Origin: Pantoea wallisii
Lineage (GTDB): Bacteria; Pseudomonadota; Gammaproteobacteria; Enterobacterales; Enterobacteriaceae
Assembly (NCBI RefSeq): GCF_002095485.1
Contig: NZ_MLFS01000023.1
Span: forward strand, 1 to 59,471
Length of the DNA: 59,471 bases
Reading direction: 5' to 3'
In this document: one piece after another, positions 35,350 through 44,114 of the stretch
Layout: the number at the start of each line of letters is the position of its first letter
Numbering within the stretch: position 1 is the stretch's first letter
Made by a program: the position numbers and the translations under genes
Notes under the pieces: generated by a model
Databases searched by the model: none
What the model saw: only the letters and a program-made list of their open reading frames with translations
What the model was told of the DNA's origin: nothing

Positions 35350-35850
35350 ATGACAAGGGAATCTGTTTATCTGGACTGGTTGCGCGATGCGCATGCCATG
35401 GAGAAACACGCTGATACCACTTTCAAAGCGGCGGTTCCGCGTCTGGCGGGATGGCCCATTCTTGGCGCGCGCATGGCCCAATACCTTGAGGTTACGCGTG
35501 AACAGCAGTTACAGATTAAGGAAATCTTGAAGCGTTATGACTCCAGCTGGTCGGCTCTCAAAGAGGCGCTGGGGCGTATGTCCATTGTTGGCCAGGCGGC
35601 CAACGATATGCTGAATGATGCTGAAGGGGTGCGTGTGGCAATAAGCAGTTACGTGTTTTGCCAGTATAAAGTCGCAACGTACAGCACGCTGCTGGCAGCT
35701 GCGCAACTTGCGGGAGATGATGAGGGCTTGCCGGTGCTACAGGAGGCGTTGCAGCATGAGACGCATATGGCAGAGTGGCTCAAGCGACATCTGCCTGAAG
35801 CAGCGGAAGAAGAGATTGTCCATCTGACAGATGCAGCCCTGACCGGCTAA
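35350..35850 (+). CDS. yciE: YciE/YciF family (DUF892) ferritin-like protein
   Basis: 166 residues. Closely follows E. coli YciE: YLDWLRDAHAMEKHADT at the start, SSYVFCQYKVATYSTLLAAA in the middle, and HETHMAEWLKRHLP at the end. It forms a ferritin-like four-helix bundle with E/H pairs that could bind iron. A stress protein of unknown chemistry. GGAG site. Divergent from yciG. Confidence 0.93.
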   Translation: MTRESVYLDWLRDAHAMEKHADTTFKAAVPRLAGWPILGARMAQYLEVTREQQLQIKEILKRYDSSWSALKEALGRMSIVGQAANDMLNDAEGVRVAISSYVFCQYKVATYSTLLAAAQLAGDDEGLPVLQEALQHETHMAEWLKRHLPEAAEEEIVHLTDAALTG

Positions 35851-35924
35851 GAAGAGGGCGTTTTGCGCGGCGGCCAGGGCGGGTCGCCACGCTATAGCGT
35901 GATAAGGAGAGCACGCAGCATCCT

Positions 35925-36707
35925 TTATACCGGCGCGTACTCGCCGGTTCCTTCCGGCCACGGCGTTAACAGATCAAACCCCGTTTCCGTCACCGCAACC
36001 GTGTGCTCCCACTGCGCTGACAGAGAGCGATCTTTGGTCACCACGGTCCAGCCATCGGACAGGACGCTGGTCCCGGCTTTACCGGCGTTGATCATCGGTT
36101 CGATGGTAAAGATCATGCCGGCCTGCAGTGCCAGTCCCTGGCCGGGTGTGCCATAGTGCAGAATCTGCGGTTCGCCATGGTAAACCTCGCCCACGCCGTG
36201 GCCGCAATACTCCCGCACAACGGAAAATCCGGCGCCCTCTGCCACCTGCTGAATGGCCGCCCCGATATCACCCAGCGTTGCGCCAGGCTTCACCACCCGG
36301 ATTCCGGCCAGCATTGACTCATAGGTGATATCGACCAGCCGTCTGGCGCGCACTGAGGGCTGACCCACGTAGTACATGCGGCTGGTGTCGCCGTACCAGC
36401 CATCCTTGATAATGCCGACATCAATATTGACGATATCGCCATCCTTCAACTTCTTCTCTCCGGGAATCCCGTGGCAAACCACATGGTTTACTGAGGTGCA
36501 CACCGTGCGCGTGTAGCCGTGATAGCCGATATTGGCAGGGATCACCTTCAGCTCATTTACGATGTAATCGTGACAGATGCGATCCAGCTCATCGGTGGTG
36601 ACGCCCGGTTTCACATAGGGCGTGATGATCTCCAACACTTTAGCGGCGGCATGGCCTGCCGCGCGCGCCAGTTCAATTTCTGCAGCGGTATGAAGTTTGA
36701 TGCTCAT
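35925..36707 (-). CDS. map: Type I methionine aminopeptidase
   Basis: 260 residues. Removes N-terminal Met from nascent proteins. All five metal ligands are present: D96, D107, H170, E203 and E234, and the substrate His H79. Close to the chromosomal enzyme of E. coli (264 residues), but here without rpsB beside it, so it is probably a second copy. Its ATG overlaps the stop of a ParD-like gene (TAATG), showing translational coupling. Confidence 0.95.
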   Translation of the reverse strand: MSIKLHTAAEIELARAAGHAAAKVLEIITPYVKPGVTTDELDRICHDYIVNELKVIPANIGYHGYTRTVCTSVNHVVCHGIPGEKKLKDGDIVNIDVGIIKDGWYGDTSRMYYVGQPSVRARRLVDITYESMLAGIRVVKPGATLGDIGAAIQQVAEGAGFSVVREYCGHGVGEVYHGEPQILHYGTPGQGLALQAGMIFTIEPMINAGKAGTSVLSDGWTVVTKDRSLSAQWEHTVAVTETGFDLLTPWPEGTGEYAPV

Positions 36708-36949
36708 TATGCGATTCCCTGCGGCATAAAAGATGGATGGTCAAGCAGCTGCGCCAGTTCTGCGCCGCCGTCGCGTTCAACACGCATGAGCAGGCGCGTC
36801 AATTGCTGATGGTTAAGATCCGGGTAGAGTTCGGCAAGCATACCGATTTTCATCCAGTGTTCGGCCTGCGCATTGATGGAGCGGCTCAGGGCCGTGCTCG
36901 CCACGCGCAGATTCTCATGCATCAGGTCAGATATTTTTACAATGCCCAT
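36707..36949 (-). CDS. ParD-like family protein
   Basis: 80 residues from ATG 36949; the longer frame to 37093 has no start support. GIVKISDLMHENLRVASTAL gives the ribbon-helix-helix strand and first helix, then SRSINAQAEHWMKIGMLAEL and a helical C-terminus. ParD-like proteins resemble DNA-binding antitoxins. No toxin gene is adjacent; the coupled downstream gene is a methionine aminopeptidase. An inverted repeat directly before the start suggests self-repression. Confidence 0.85.
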   Translation of the reverse strand: MGIVKISDLMHENLRVASTALSRSINAQAEHWMKIGMLAELYPDLNHQQLTRLLMRVERDGGAELAQLLDHPSFMPQGIA

Positions 36950-36958
36950 AACGTTGCC

Positions 36959-36988
36959 TGTATATAAAACGTATGTGTTTTGTATATA
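36959..36988. promoter_or_regulatory. Inverted repeat before the ParD-like/map operon
   Basis: TATATAAAAC (36961-36970) and GTTTTGTATATA (36977-36988) form an almost perfect repeat around GTATGT. It lies 10 bp before the ParD-like ATG, the usual place for ribbon-helix-helix autoregulation. Confidence 0.6.
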
Positions 36989-37614
36989 GCTTACGACGAA
37001 TCGCGTTTTTTGCAAGCGGGAATGCGTCAAGTGTTCAGTTCTGTTTACCGGACGCGTTAAGACCACGCGCTCTTCAGATGTCAGTGACTGCATAAATAAA
37101 GGGCGTACCCTTCCGGCTTTATCATCTTGCAGGATCGTGATGTATTAACCCTGCACGTAAAATAGCCACCAGACAGGTGATGACTAATAACTCGTTGGGG
37201 TTATTATCAGAATAAAATAACAGCAGAAAATAAAATAGCGGCCTTTATCGGCGCAGGGAATCAAAACTTTAGGAAATTATTATTTTGATAAATTATATCC
37301 ACTGAAATCTGATGGCTTAACTTTTATTAGTTTTTTTATTAACGCATATGTTTGATTTATATGAATAAATTATTATTTGACTTAATTGCTATGGCAAGAA
37401 AATATCGTCAGTTTATCTCCTTCAAAATCACAAAAGGCAACCTATAATCCAGTTCAGCTAATATGCATTGCCCTTATTTCGTTACAGGAATTGCCTGAGT
37501 CATCCGCGCATTGCGCGGGCCCGGGGCGGGATTTTATCTGCTGAAATCACGCACCCGTTAATAATTCTAATATTCATCTGCAAGATTATAATTAATACAC
37601 ACCGGAAATGACGA
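36989..37614. other. AT-rich spacer before chemoreceptor
   Basis: About 625 bp without a gene. Only a small repeat TAATAAC/GTTATTA (37185-37206) is seen; no clear FliA-type promoter. Confidence 0.45.
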
Positions 37615-39542
37615 ATGAAAAAGATACTAAACAAAATCAATTTACCTGCAAAATTCATCTTACTGGGCTTATTTGCCCTGGCGCTGTTTATTTTTCCCAC
37701 TTCCCTCTTCATCAAAAGCGGTAACCAGATGATTGACGCGAAAGAGGTTGAACTGAGCGGCATTCCCGTAGAGAAACAGATGCTCTCCTTGCTGAATCAG
37801 ATACAGCGACATCGGGCTGAGAGCGCGATTGCGATTGCGCTGAATAAGCCGGACAACGCACCACGCCTGGCGCTGGTTGACTCGATTGCGGTGCTACAGA
37901 ACGTGATTCGCGATGAGTTGCGTAAAAACGATGCACAGGCTCAGCCACTGGTGCGTCTGGATAAAGTCTCTCGTGAGTGGCAATCCCTGCAGGATGATAT
38001 CAACAACCGAAGCCTCTCGCTTGAAGAGAGCCTGAACCGGCATGCGTCGCTGATCCAGAACCTGCTTATGGCCAATCAGGATGTGCTGGACTTCTATGGA
38101 TTGACCCTGGATAACGACCTGAATACTTACCAGCTCATCGTTAGCATATTCAACCGTCTGCCGCTATTAACGGAAACGCTGGGCAGATCCGGGCGCACGG
38201 CACTTCACTGATCGCGGAAGGGGACAAAGCATCAGAAGCTGCGGTGAGCCGCATGGGGTTTCGCATAGAGAATGGTCAGGTTGCACTTGATCAATTCAGC
38301 AGCAATATGGAAAAGGTCTTTTCGATTGAACCCTCATTAAAAGCGATTTTTTTAACCGCGGATGAGAGCGCTAACCAGCAGGCGATGGATGTGTTAGCGC
38401 TGGCCGAACGTATCTTCGTAAGTAAAAGCACCACCGTTAGCCCGACTGAATATGTGAAAGTGTTTACCAACGCGATTAATACCTATTCAGCGCTGGGAAA
38501 TCAGAGTGCTGATAAGTTAACGGAGATGCTCTCTGCGCAGATCACCGCCCGCCGGCATGCGCAGTACAGTCTGCTGGCGGCACTACTGGTGCTGGTACTG
38601 GCTGCCGTTTGGGTCGCCACGTTGATTTCCCGCTCGGTGACGCGTCCGATTGAAGAGGCGGTCAATGCGGCAGAGAGCGTGGCAGCCGGTAACCTGGCCA
38701 CAGTTATCAGGGTGGAGGGCTCAAATGAGACGGCAAACTTACTTAAAGCCCTTAAACAGATGCAGGATCGTCTTGCGCATCTCGTCTCAGGCATCAAAGA
38801 GAATGCGCTGACTATCGCCTCCTCTTCGCAGGAGATAGCGAAAGGAAACGATAATCTCTCCGCCCGCACCGAAGAGCAGGCCGCTTCTCTGGCAGAAACT
38901 GCAGCAAGCATGGAGCAGATGGCCTCCATCATCAGTCAAAACGCAGACAACACTCAGCACGCTTCAACCATGGCGGATGCTGCCACCGCGGCCTCCATGT
39001 TAAGTGGTAAAGCGATGGATGCTGTACTGGAGACCATGGATAAAATTCGCGGCAGCTCCGCCAGAATTGAAGATATCACCAGCGTGATTGACAGCATTGC
39101 CTTCCAGACCAATATTCTGGCGCTAAATGCGGCCGTTGAAGCGGCACGGGCTGGCGAGTCGGGCAAAGGATTTGCCGTTGTCGCGTCTGAAGTTCGTTCC
39201 CTGGCCCAGCGCTCTGCTTCTGCAGCCAAAGAGATCAAAGAGCTGATTGCCCAATCCGTTGAGCATGCAGAAGAGGGCATTACTCAGGCGAAAAATGCCG
39301 GTGATAAGGTGAAGCAGAGCGTCGAGGCCATCGGCCAAACGTCGCAGCTGATTCACGATATCTCATCATCTTCTAAAGAGCAGAGTAGCGGGATCACGCA
39401 AATCAACATTGCGGTCAATCAGATGGATCAGGTGACGCAGCAGAATGCCACGCTTGTTGAGGAGTCAGCCTCATCTGCCGGCGATCTGGCTCAGAGAGCG
39501 GCCTCCCTGCGTGATATGGTGGCGCTCTTCAGAACGGTGTAA
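37615..39542 (+). pseudogene. Methyl-accepting chemotaxis protein, split by a 1-base frameshift
   Basis: The first frame (37615-38211) encodes the inner-membrane helix LPAKFILLGLFALALFIFPT and most of the periplasmic sensor helices. It ends at [12 protein letters not shown] and stop. The other frame continues as [20 protein letters not shown] and runs into HAMP and signalling domains ([18 protein letters not shown]) to 39542. Adding one base near 38181-38184 gives a full 642 residues. No C-terminal CheR-tether pentapeptide (ends LFRTV). May be a real lesion or an assembly error. Confidence 0.88.
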
Positions 39543-39667
39543 GAGGGGCGCTAACGAAAGTGTGTGCTTGCGTGAGTTTATCAGGATGATCGTTGCCGGG
39601 ACGATATGGCCCGGCAAAAGCGCGGCGCCTTTAAGGGTAATGATAAAGGTGTAACTGCCGATAGTGA

Positions 39668-39901
39668 TTAAGCTCCCGGAGTGAGGCGCATATAAGGATG
39701 TTTCCCTGCCAGCAGTAACAGGAACTCATACTCTCCCTGGCTAAGCGGCGAGGGTTTGGTGAGAGACTCTTTCATCTGCCAGACGCGAAGACTGAGATCG
39801 AAGCGCTCAGCTGCGTGAGACTGTGTCATGCCCGTTGCGATGCGTAAGTCACGCACATCGGCCTGCACTGGCACGATATGCAAAAGGTGTTTATGGCTCA
39901 T
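39668..39901 (-). CDS. Short XRE/Cro-type helix-turn-helix protein
   Basis: 77 residues. DVRDLRIATGMTQSHAAERF is the first half of a helix-turn-helix, followed by DLSLRVWQMKES. Seems a single-domain regulator. The region before it has several strong inverted repeats that could be its sites. Target unknown. Confidence 0.75.
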   Translation of the reverse strand: MSHKHLLHIVPVQADVRDLRIATGMTQSHAAERFDLSLRVWQMKESLTKPSPLSQGEYEFLLLLAGKHPYMRLTPGA

Positions 39902-40398
39902 ATTATTTTCTCTTTATGCTGCCGTTGCGGCTTCAGCCTGTCACGGACAGTGTCAGGGAGGTAGATGCTGACTGCATCAACCCCCGGTGTCGTTGCGGCA
40001 TCTCATTGCGACGACCATGTACGGATAAACGATTGAGAACGTTTATCCGTAAGTGAAAAGTAAAGCTCCCTGGTGTTGGAGTAGCTCAGTAAATAGTAAC
40101 ATGGGTAATAATAATGTTGCTCGCTATCATATAGCGCGCTATTGTTTTACAGAGCTGAGTTTGGCAGGGTCTGACTGAAAATGAAACGACTGGTTGATGA
40201 AATAATTCTCCCGGAATGATAGGTCGAATTAATCAAATTAAATCAATATGACAATAAGGCCCGGCAGGCCTATGCTTCACGTTCAAAATAATTAATTAAT
40301 TGTTTTTACCGCTTGCTGAAATAGCAGCGTTGAGCCCCCGAATATTTTCAATTCTTTCACGTTAAACGCTCTGTGACACGGTCCGGCGCGGAGGACCT
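39902..40398. other. Intergenic stretch with strong inverted repeats
   Basis: About 500 bp without a gene. It holds ACGGATAAACG/CGTTTATCCGT (40021-40050, 8-nt loop), GTCGTTGC/GCGACGAC nearby, and alternating CGCTAT/ATAGCG units (40122-40142). None has a U-run. Confidence 0.6.
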
Positions 40399-42174
40399 AT
40401 GCTTATAAATCTTACCGGCGACCACGAGCGCCGGGAACGTGCGCTGCAGGCGTTGCGCGATCCTGATGAGAGCCGCGACGATGTGCTACTGAAGTTTGTC
40501 CGGCTTACCAGCCAGGCACTGGGCATCCCCGGCTGCTTTATCTCGGTGCTGGACGAGGAATTTCAGTATATTCGGGCGGCGCGCAATTTCTCCCTGACGC
40601 ACTCCATGCGTGAAGATTCCCTCTGTCGCCATGTAGTGGACGGTGAAGCCGCAATGGTGGTGCCGGACACGTGGGTTGATGCGCGTTTTGTTACCCATCA
40701 GTTCGTGACCGGCGCACCCTATATTCGCTTTTACGCGGGTGTGCCGCTGAAAAATCGCGAAGGCGTCGTTCTGGGTACGCTTTGCGTAACTGACAGCGAA
40801 GCCCACTTTTTCAGCCCGGAGCAACTGACCACGCTTAAGCTGCTCTCTGAGCTGGTAATGTCATTCCTGGAGGCCTGGCACTCGGCGGGCTATACCGATC
40901 CCGTTACAGGCCTGCCGAACCGGCAGCGGCTGTTCCGCGATCTGCAATACCTTGCGGTAGCCGGTGATACCACGGCGCGCCGCCTGGTACTGATTGAGTG
41001 TATCGATCTGCCTCGTGCCTACGAACTGGCGCGCTCAATGGGCATGGGTCCGGTTGAAGGCCTGCTCAGGGATGTCTCCACGCTGTTACCCCTGCGTCTG
41101 CGGCTCTCTCCGGGCGAACTGCTTTATACCGTGGCGACCGGGCGCTTCGCGCTGCTGACCCGCGACGACAGCAAGTTAAGCGCTTCATGGATTGCCGGAC
41201 GTATGGAGGGCATCAACGCTGAACTGGGCGAAGGTTTATCCGTCGGGCTTAACATTCATACAGGTCAGGCTGATTTTGTGGCGGGAGCCTTCTCCGCACC
41301 GGAGATATTGCGCCGGGCGGTGAGCGCGCTGCATGAAGCGGTAGGGCGCGGGGTGCCCTCTATCGCCTATAGTGGCATGCAGGATGTGATGCACACGCGG
41401 GATTTTACGCTGATGCATGAACTCTCTGCGGCGCTGCGTGAAGAGGGCGGCCTGTATCTGGTGTATCAGCCCAAATTATGCCTGAAAACCGGGTTGCCTG
41501 TGGGGCTTGAAGCGCTCATCCGCTGGCGGCATCCGGTGCTGGGTGAGTTATCCCCGTCGGCCTTTATACCGCTGGCGGAGCAGACTGAACTGCTGCATAC
41601 CCTGACGGAATGGGTAATTGATCGAACCTTGCTGCGCCTGGCCCGATTGCGGAACAGCGAAATACAACTGCCGGTGACGGTAAACGTCAGTCCGCGTGAT
41701 TTTGCCCGTGAAGGTTTTGCAGAGAGGCTGGAGAAGCGCGTGTTGCAGAAAAACCTCTCTGCCGCACTGCTGGGGATTGAGTGTCTGGAAACGGAACGCA
41801 TCGTGGAGAGCGCAGCGGCAATGCGCGGCCTGGAGCAGCTGAAACAGCGCGGCTTCGGCATTTCACTGGATGATTTTGGCACCGGCTACAGCAACATCAG
41901 TTACCTGCGGCGTATGCCACTGGATGTGATCAAACTGGATCGTTCACTGATCAATGAACTCTCAACCGATGTCGCGTCACGCATTATTGCCCGCAGCATT
42001 ATCAGCATGCTGAAAGAGCTGGACTATACGGTACTGGCCGAGGGCGTGGAGAATGCAGAAACGGTTGAGGCGTTAACAGAGTATGGCTGTGACCAGGCGC
42101 AGGGTTATTTTTATGCTAAACCCATGGACGATGAAAAACTTGATGACTGGCTCCGCTGGAAATTGCGTGCTTAA
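40399..42174 (+). CDS. GAF-GGDEF-EAL protein, probable c-di-GMP phosphodiesterase
   Basis: 591 residues. GAF sensor (about 25-160, with EEFQYIRAARNFSL and FYAGVPLKNREGVVLGTLCV); degenerate GGDEF domain (VATGRFALL replaces the GGDEF site); intact EAL domain (about 335-585) with EALIRWRHP, VNVSP, DDFGTGYS, VIKLDRS and LAEGVE. It should degrade c-di-GMP, with the GGDEF part possibly regulatory. GGAGG site directly before the ATG. Cytosolic. Confidence 0.93.
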   Translation: MLINLTGDHERRERALQALRDPDESRDDVLLKFVRLTSQALGIPGCFISVLDEEFQYIRAARNFSLTHSMREDSLCRHVVDGEAAMVVPDTWVDARFVTHQFVTGAPYIRFYAGVPLKNREGVVLGTLCVTDSEAHFFSPEQLTTLKLLSELVMSFLEAWHSAGYTDPVTGLPNRQRLFRDLQYLAVAGDTTARRLVLIECIDLPRAYELARSMGMGPVEGLLRDVSTLLPLRLRLSPGELLYTVATGRFALLTRDDSKLSASWIAGRMEGINAELGEGLSVGLNIHTGQADFVAGAFSAPEILRRAVSALHEAVGRGVPSIAYSGMQDVMHTRDFTLMHELSAALREEGGLYLVYQPKLCLKTGLPVGLEALIRWRHPVLGELSPSAFIPLAEQTELLHTLTEWVIDRTLLRLARLRNSEIQLPVTVNVSPRDFAREGFAERLEKRVLQKNLSAALLGIECLETERIVESAAAMRGLEQLKQRGFGISLDDFGTGYSNISYLRRMPLDVIKLDRSLINELSTDVASRIIARSIISMLKELDYTVLAEGVENAETVEALTEYGCDQAQGYFYAKPMDDEKLDDWLRWKLRA

Positions 42175-42248
42175 AAAAAGCCCCCGAACGGGGGCAATAA
42201 GGAGTTACTTATCTCCGTGTGTAGTTGGATTTCGACACAGAGAAACTT
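42173..42248 (-). ncRNA. Candidate small RNA
   Basis: Read on the minus strand: a TATATA -10-like box (42252-42257), then a 5' stem TCTC-TGTGT/ACACA-CG-GAGA, an AU-rich linker, and a strong terminator (GCCCCC-GTTC-GGGGGC and seven U, 42178-42196) that ends at the EAL gene's stop. No gene on this strand needs that terminator. This layout is typical for Hfq-type small RNAs; there is no sequence match that I recall. Confidence 0.4.
42179..42196 (-). terminator. Strong minus-strand terminator
   Basis: GCCCCC/GGGGGC stem with a GTTC loop and a U-run on the minus strand only (AAAAAAA on plus). Confidence 0.75.
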
Positions 42249-42274
42249 AACTATATAAGATGCTGTGAGATTAG

Positions 42275-42298
42275 CAGGATAAGCCTGCGTTTTTTTTA
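42275..42298 (+). terminator. Rho-independent terminator for the EAL gene
   Basis: GCAGG-ATAAG-CCTGC followed by eight T, 100 bases after the stop codon. Confidence 0.75.
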
Positions 42299-42652
42299 GT
42301 TAAATTACTTATTTTTAGTCAGCTAACCTTTCTGAAATTAATCAAATTCAATAAGTTAATAAGCATGAAATCGATTACTAAGAAAATGCTGAAATACAAT
42401 ATCCAGTCATCGGGTGGTTATTATGAACCAGGCATTATTTTTTGCGCCCTCAAAGAGGGTGAGGGCTTTTGCATGAAATAGTATCCTGCAGAGAAGCAAG
42501 GCCATAGCGGGTTATCGCCGGATAGCGAATGTAACGCTTTATCGATAAAGCATTAACTTTATGATTTTAATTGAGTTTATGTCTTGATGCGGGTGTCTGA
42601 AATCGGCAGAAAAAGATTGTGCCTGACAGGAAGATTGCAACGAGGAGTCATT
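42299..42652. other. Intergenic stretch without a convincing gene
   Basis: One hairpin GCCCTC/GAGGGC with TTTT (42446-42470) looks like a weak terminator. A 38-codon ATG frame (42365-42481) crosses it and has no ribosome site. Confidence 0.45.
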
Positions 42653-42671
42653 AAGCCCGCAGTGCGGGCTT
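42653..42671 (-). terminator. Terminator-like palindrome after the lipoprotein genes
   Basis: AAGCCCGCA-G-TGCGGGCTT, 14 bp after the minus-strand YgdI/R stop; weak U-run. Confidence 0.5.
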
Positions 42672-42684
42672 ATTAAACGGAAGA

Positions 42685-42912
42685 TTAATGAGGTATTTCT
42701 GATACTTCTTTAACGTCCGACTTATTAATCTGCTGCTTCACACCGTTGGCATCGATATAACCCAACAGACCGGTTTCAGCTTCCTGAGGTTTGCCATCGC
42801 TGACAATCGTGCGTCCATCGTTAGTATGAATCGCGTAGCTGGTACGGGTACATCCGGTTAATGCGCTCAGTGCCACCAGGGCTGCTAACGGAATTAAAAT
42901 AACCTTCTTCAT
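42685..42912 (-). CDS. YgdI/YgdR family lipoprotein
   Basis: 75 residues with a lipoprotein signal peptide (lipobox LTGC, Cys about residue 21). The mature part keeps the DUF903 pattern YAIHTNDGRTIVSDGKP, then TGLLGYIDANGVKQQINKSDV. Small outer-membrane or inner-membrane-anchored lipoprotein of unknown role. 22 bp after a similar gene, so a tandem duplicate in one operon. Confidence 0.92.
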   Translation of the reverse strand: MKKVILIPLAALVALSALTGCTRTSYAIHTNDGRTIVSDGKPQEAETGLLGYIDANGVKQQINKSDVKEVSEIPH

Positions 42913-42934
42913 TGTACTCTCCTTGATTGATGGA

Positions 42935-43162
42935 TCAGTTATTTAGTTCACTCATATTGGTGATCTGATCACGGTTGATCTGCTCGGTTTTGCCGGTTTG
43001 CGCATCTTTATACGAAACCAAACCCGTATCGCTATCAACCTGTGGTTTACCGTCGGTCACAATCGTGCGCCCATCGGAAGTTTTGATCGCCTGGTTAGAA
43101 GAGCAGCCGGTAACGGCGAAAAGTGAGGTGAGTAATAATGCTGCGACAGTCATCTTCTTCAT
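42935..43162 (-). CDS. YgdI/YgdR family lipoprotein
   Basis: 75 residues, lipobox VTGC (Cys about residue 20). Same DUF903 fold: AIKTSDGRTIVTDGKP, then TGLVSYKDAQTGKTEQINRD. About half of the mature residues match the next gene, so they are diverged tandem copies. Confidence 0.92.
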   Translation of the reverse strand: MKKMTVAALLLTSLFAVTGCSSNQAIKTSDGRTIVTDGKPQVDSDTGLVSYKDAQTGKTEQINRDQITNMSELNN

Positions 43163-43413
43163 GATTTTTTCCCTGATTTGTCTTGATACCAGAGATAAGC
43201 ATAGAACATATTTTGCAGCCTGGTCTGACCTTAGCTCTTTTAATCAAAGCATTTTCGATTCTGGTATCGTCAGTCAGTAAATAGGTGTGTGCAGCGCGGT
43301 TGTCAGATCAGCGGTATGCATCTTGAGGATGGTTATCAATTAACCGAATGCTGCGCAGCGATAAAAGGAATAAGCCGGTGTGGCTAAGAAGAGAGCAAAA
43401 TGCGGCACAAGCG

Positions 43414-43440
43414 CGCCGTTGCAGTTAATGTGCAACGGCG
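43414..43440 (-). terminator. Hairpin after ycgZ
   Basis: CGCCGTTGCA and TGCAACGGCG form a perfect 10-bp stem with a 7-nt loop, 5 bp after the ycgZ stop; no strong U-run. Confidence 0.55.
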
Positions 43441-43444
43441 GGGA

Positions 43445-43693
43445 TCATGAATCCTGACGCCCCAGCAGCAGCGGGAAAATATTCTCATAATGCTGTTTCA
43501 TCAGCAGGTCTTCACAATTATCCAGCCGGGCTAACAGCGCAATACATAATGTTTTGCGACTAAGCGTTTTACCTGACGCCAGAATCTCCTGCACCAGGTT
43601 GCCCAGGGTCTCATGCTCCTGCGCCTGTAATGACGCCGCTATGTTGTTATCAACGCAACGGGCATTGTTTTGTAAGGGGTCATATTGCTTCAT
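43445..43693 (-). CDS. ycgZ: YcgZ-like two-component connector protein
   Basis: 82 residues. The C-terminal part ETLGNLVQEILASGKTLSRK, LCIALLARLDNCED and HYENIFPLLLGR follows E. coli YcgZ closely. In E. coli it acts with YmgA/YmgB to raise Rcs signalling, favouring colanic acid and lowering curli, and is derepressed by blue light through BluF/BluR. A YmgB-like gene lies 78 bp upstream on the same strand. Confidence 0.85.
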   Translation of the reverse strand: MKQYDPLQNNARCVDNNIAASLQAQEHETLGNLVQEILASGKTLSRKTLCIALLARLDNCEDLLMKQHYENIFPLLLGRQDS

Positions 43694-43771
43694 ATTTACT
43701 CTGCTACTGTCAGGGTTAATTTTGGCAGCAACCCGTGATTACAGATGTCTGCATAAGATATTTCTGAGCCT

Positions 43772-43975
43772 TTAATTCAATTTTTTGGCCAGCAGCTGTA
43801 TCGCTTTTTCGCACACCTGCTGTATTTCAGGATTACTGGCACGCAGACCGGCCCGATAAAGTGCGCCAATAATTTCCTGGAGGGAGAGATCCTCACCTGG
43901 TTTTAAAATTTGGGTAATCACTTCACCCAACAGAACATATATTTCATCCGCACCTTCAACGCCATCTTTCTTCAC
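43772..43975 (-). CDS. YmgB/AriR-like connector protein
   Basis: 67 residues, all helical: VLLGEVITQILKPGEDLSLQ, then EIIGALYRAGLRASNPEIQQ and CEKAIQLLAKKL. It fits the YmgA/YmgB (AriR) family of small Rcs-connector/biofilm proteins. Upstream of ycgZ in the same direction, so probably one operon. Confidence 0.75.
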   Translation of the reverse strand: MKKDGVEGADEIYVLLGEVITQILKPGEDLSLQEIIGALYRAGLRASNPEIQQVCEKAIQLLAKKLN

Positions 43976-44114
43976 TCAACCTCCGGCGCCACTCTGTATT
44001 TGTATTCTATCTTATTGATATTTATAGGTATTATGCTTTTTATTCCACGTATTTGAAGGATTAAACATTATGCACTCAATTAGGAAATGGATATTTCCTA
44101 ATAGGCCAAATGAA

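Noticed and set aside
36707..37093. Long form of the ParD-like protein
   Set aside because: The first 48 residues cross the inverted repeat and look non-coding; ATG 36949 fits the family start.
40074..40095. tRNA-like start GGAGTAGCTCAGT
   Set aside because: It resembles a tRNA D-arm, but no anticodon arm, T-arm or acceptor stem follows.
42365..42481. 38-codon frame
   Set aside because: No ribosome site, and it passes through a GCCCTC/GAGGGC hairpin.
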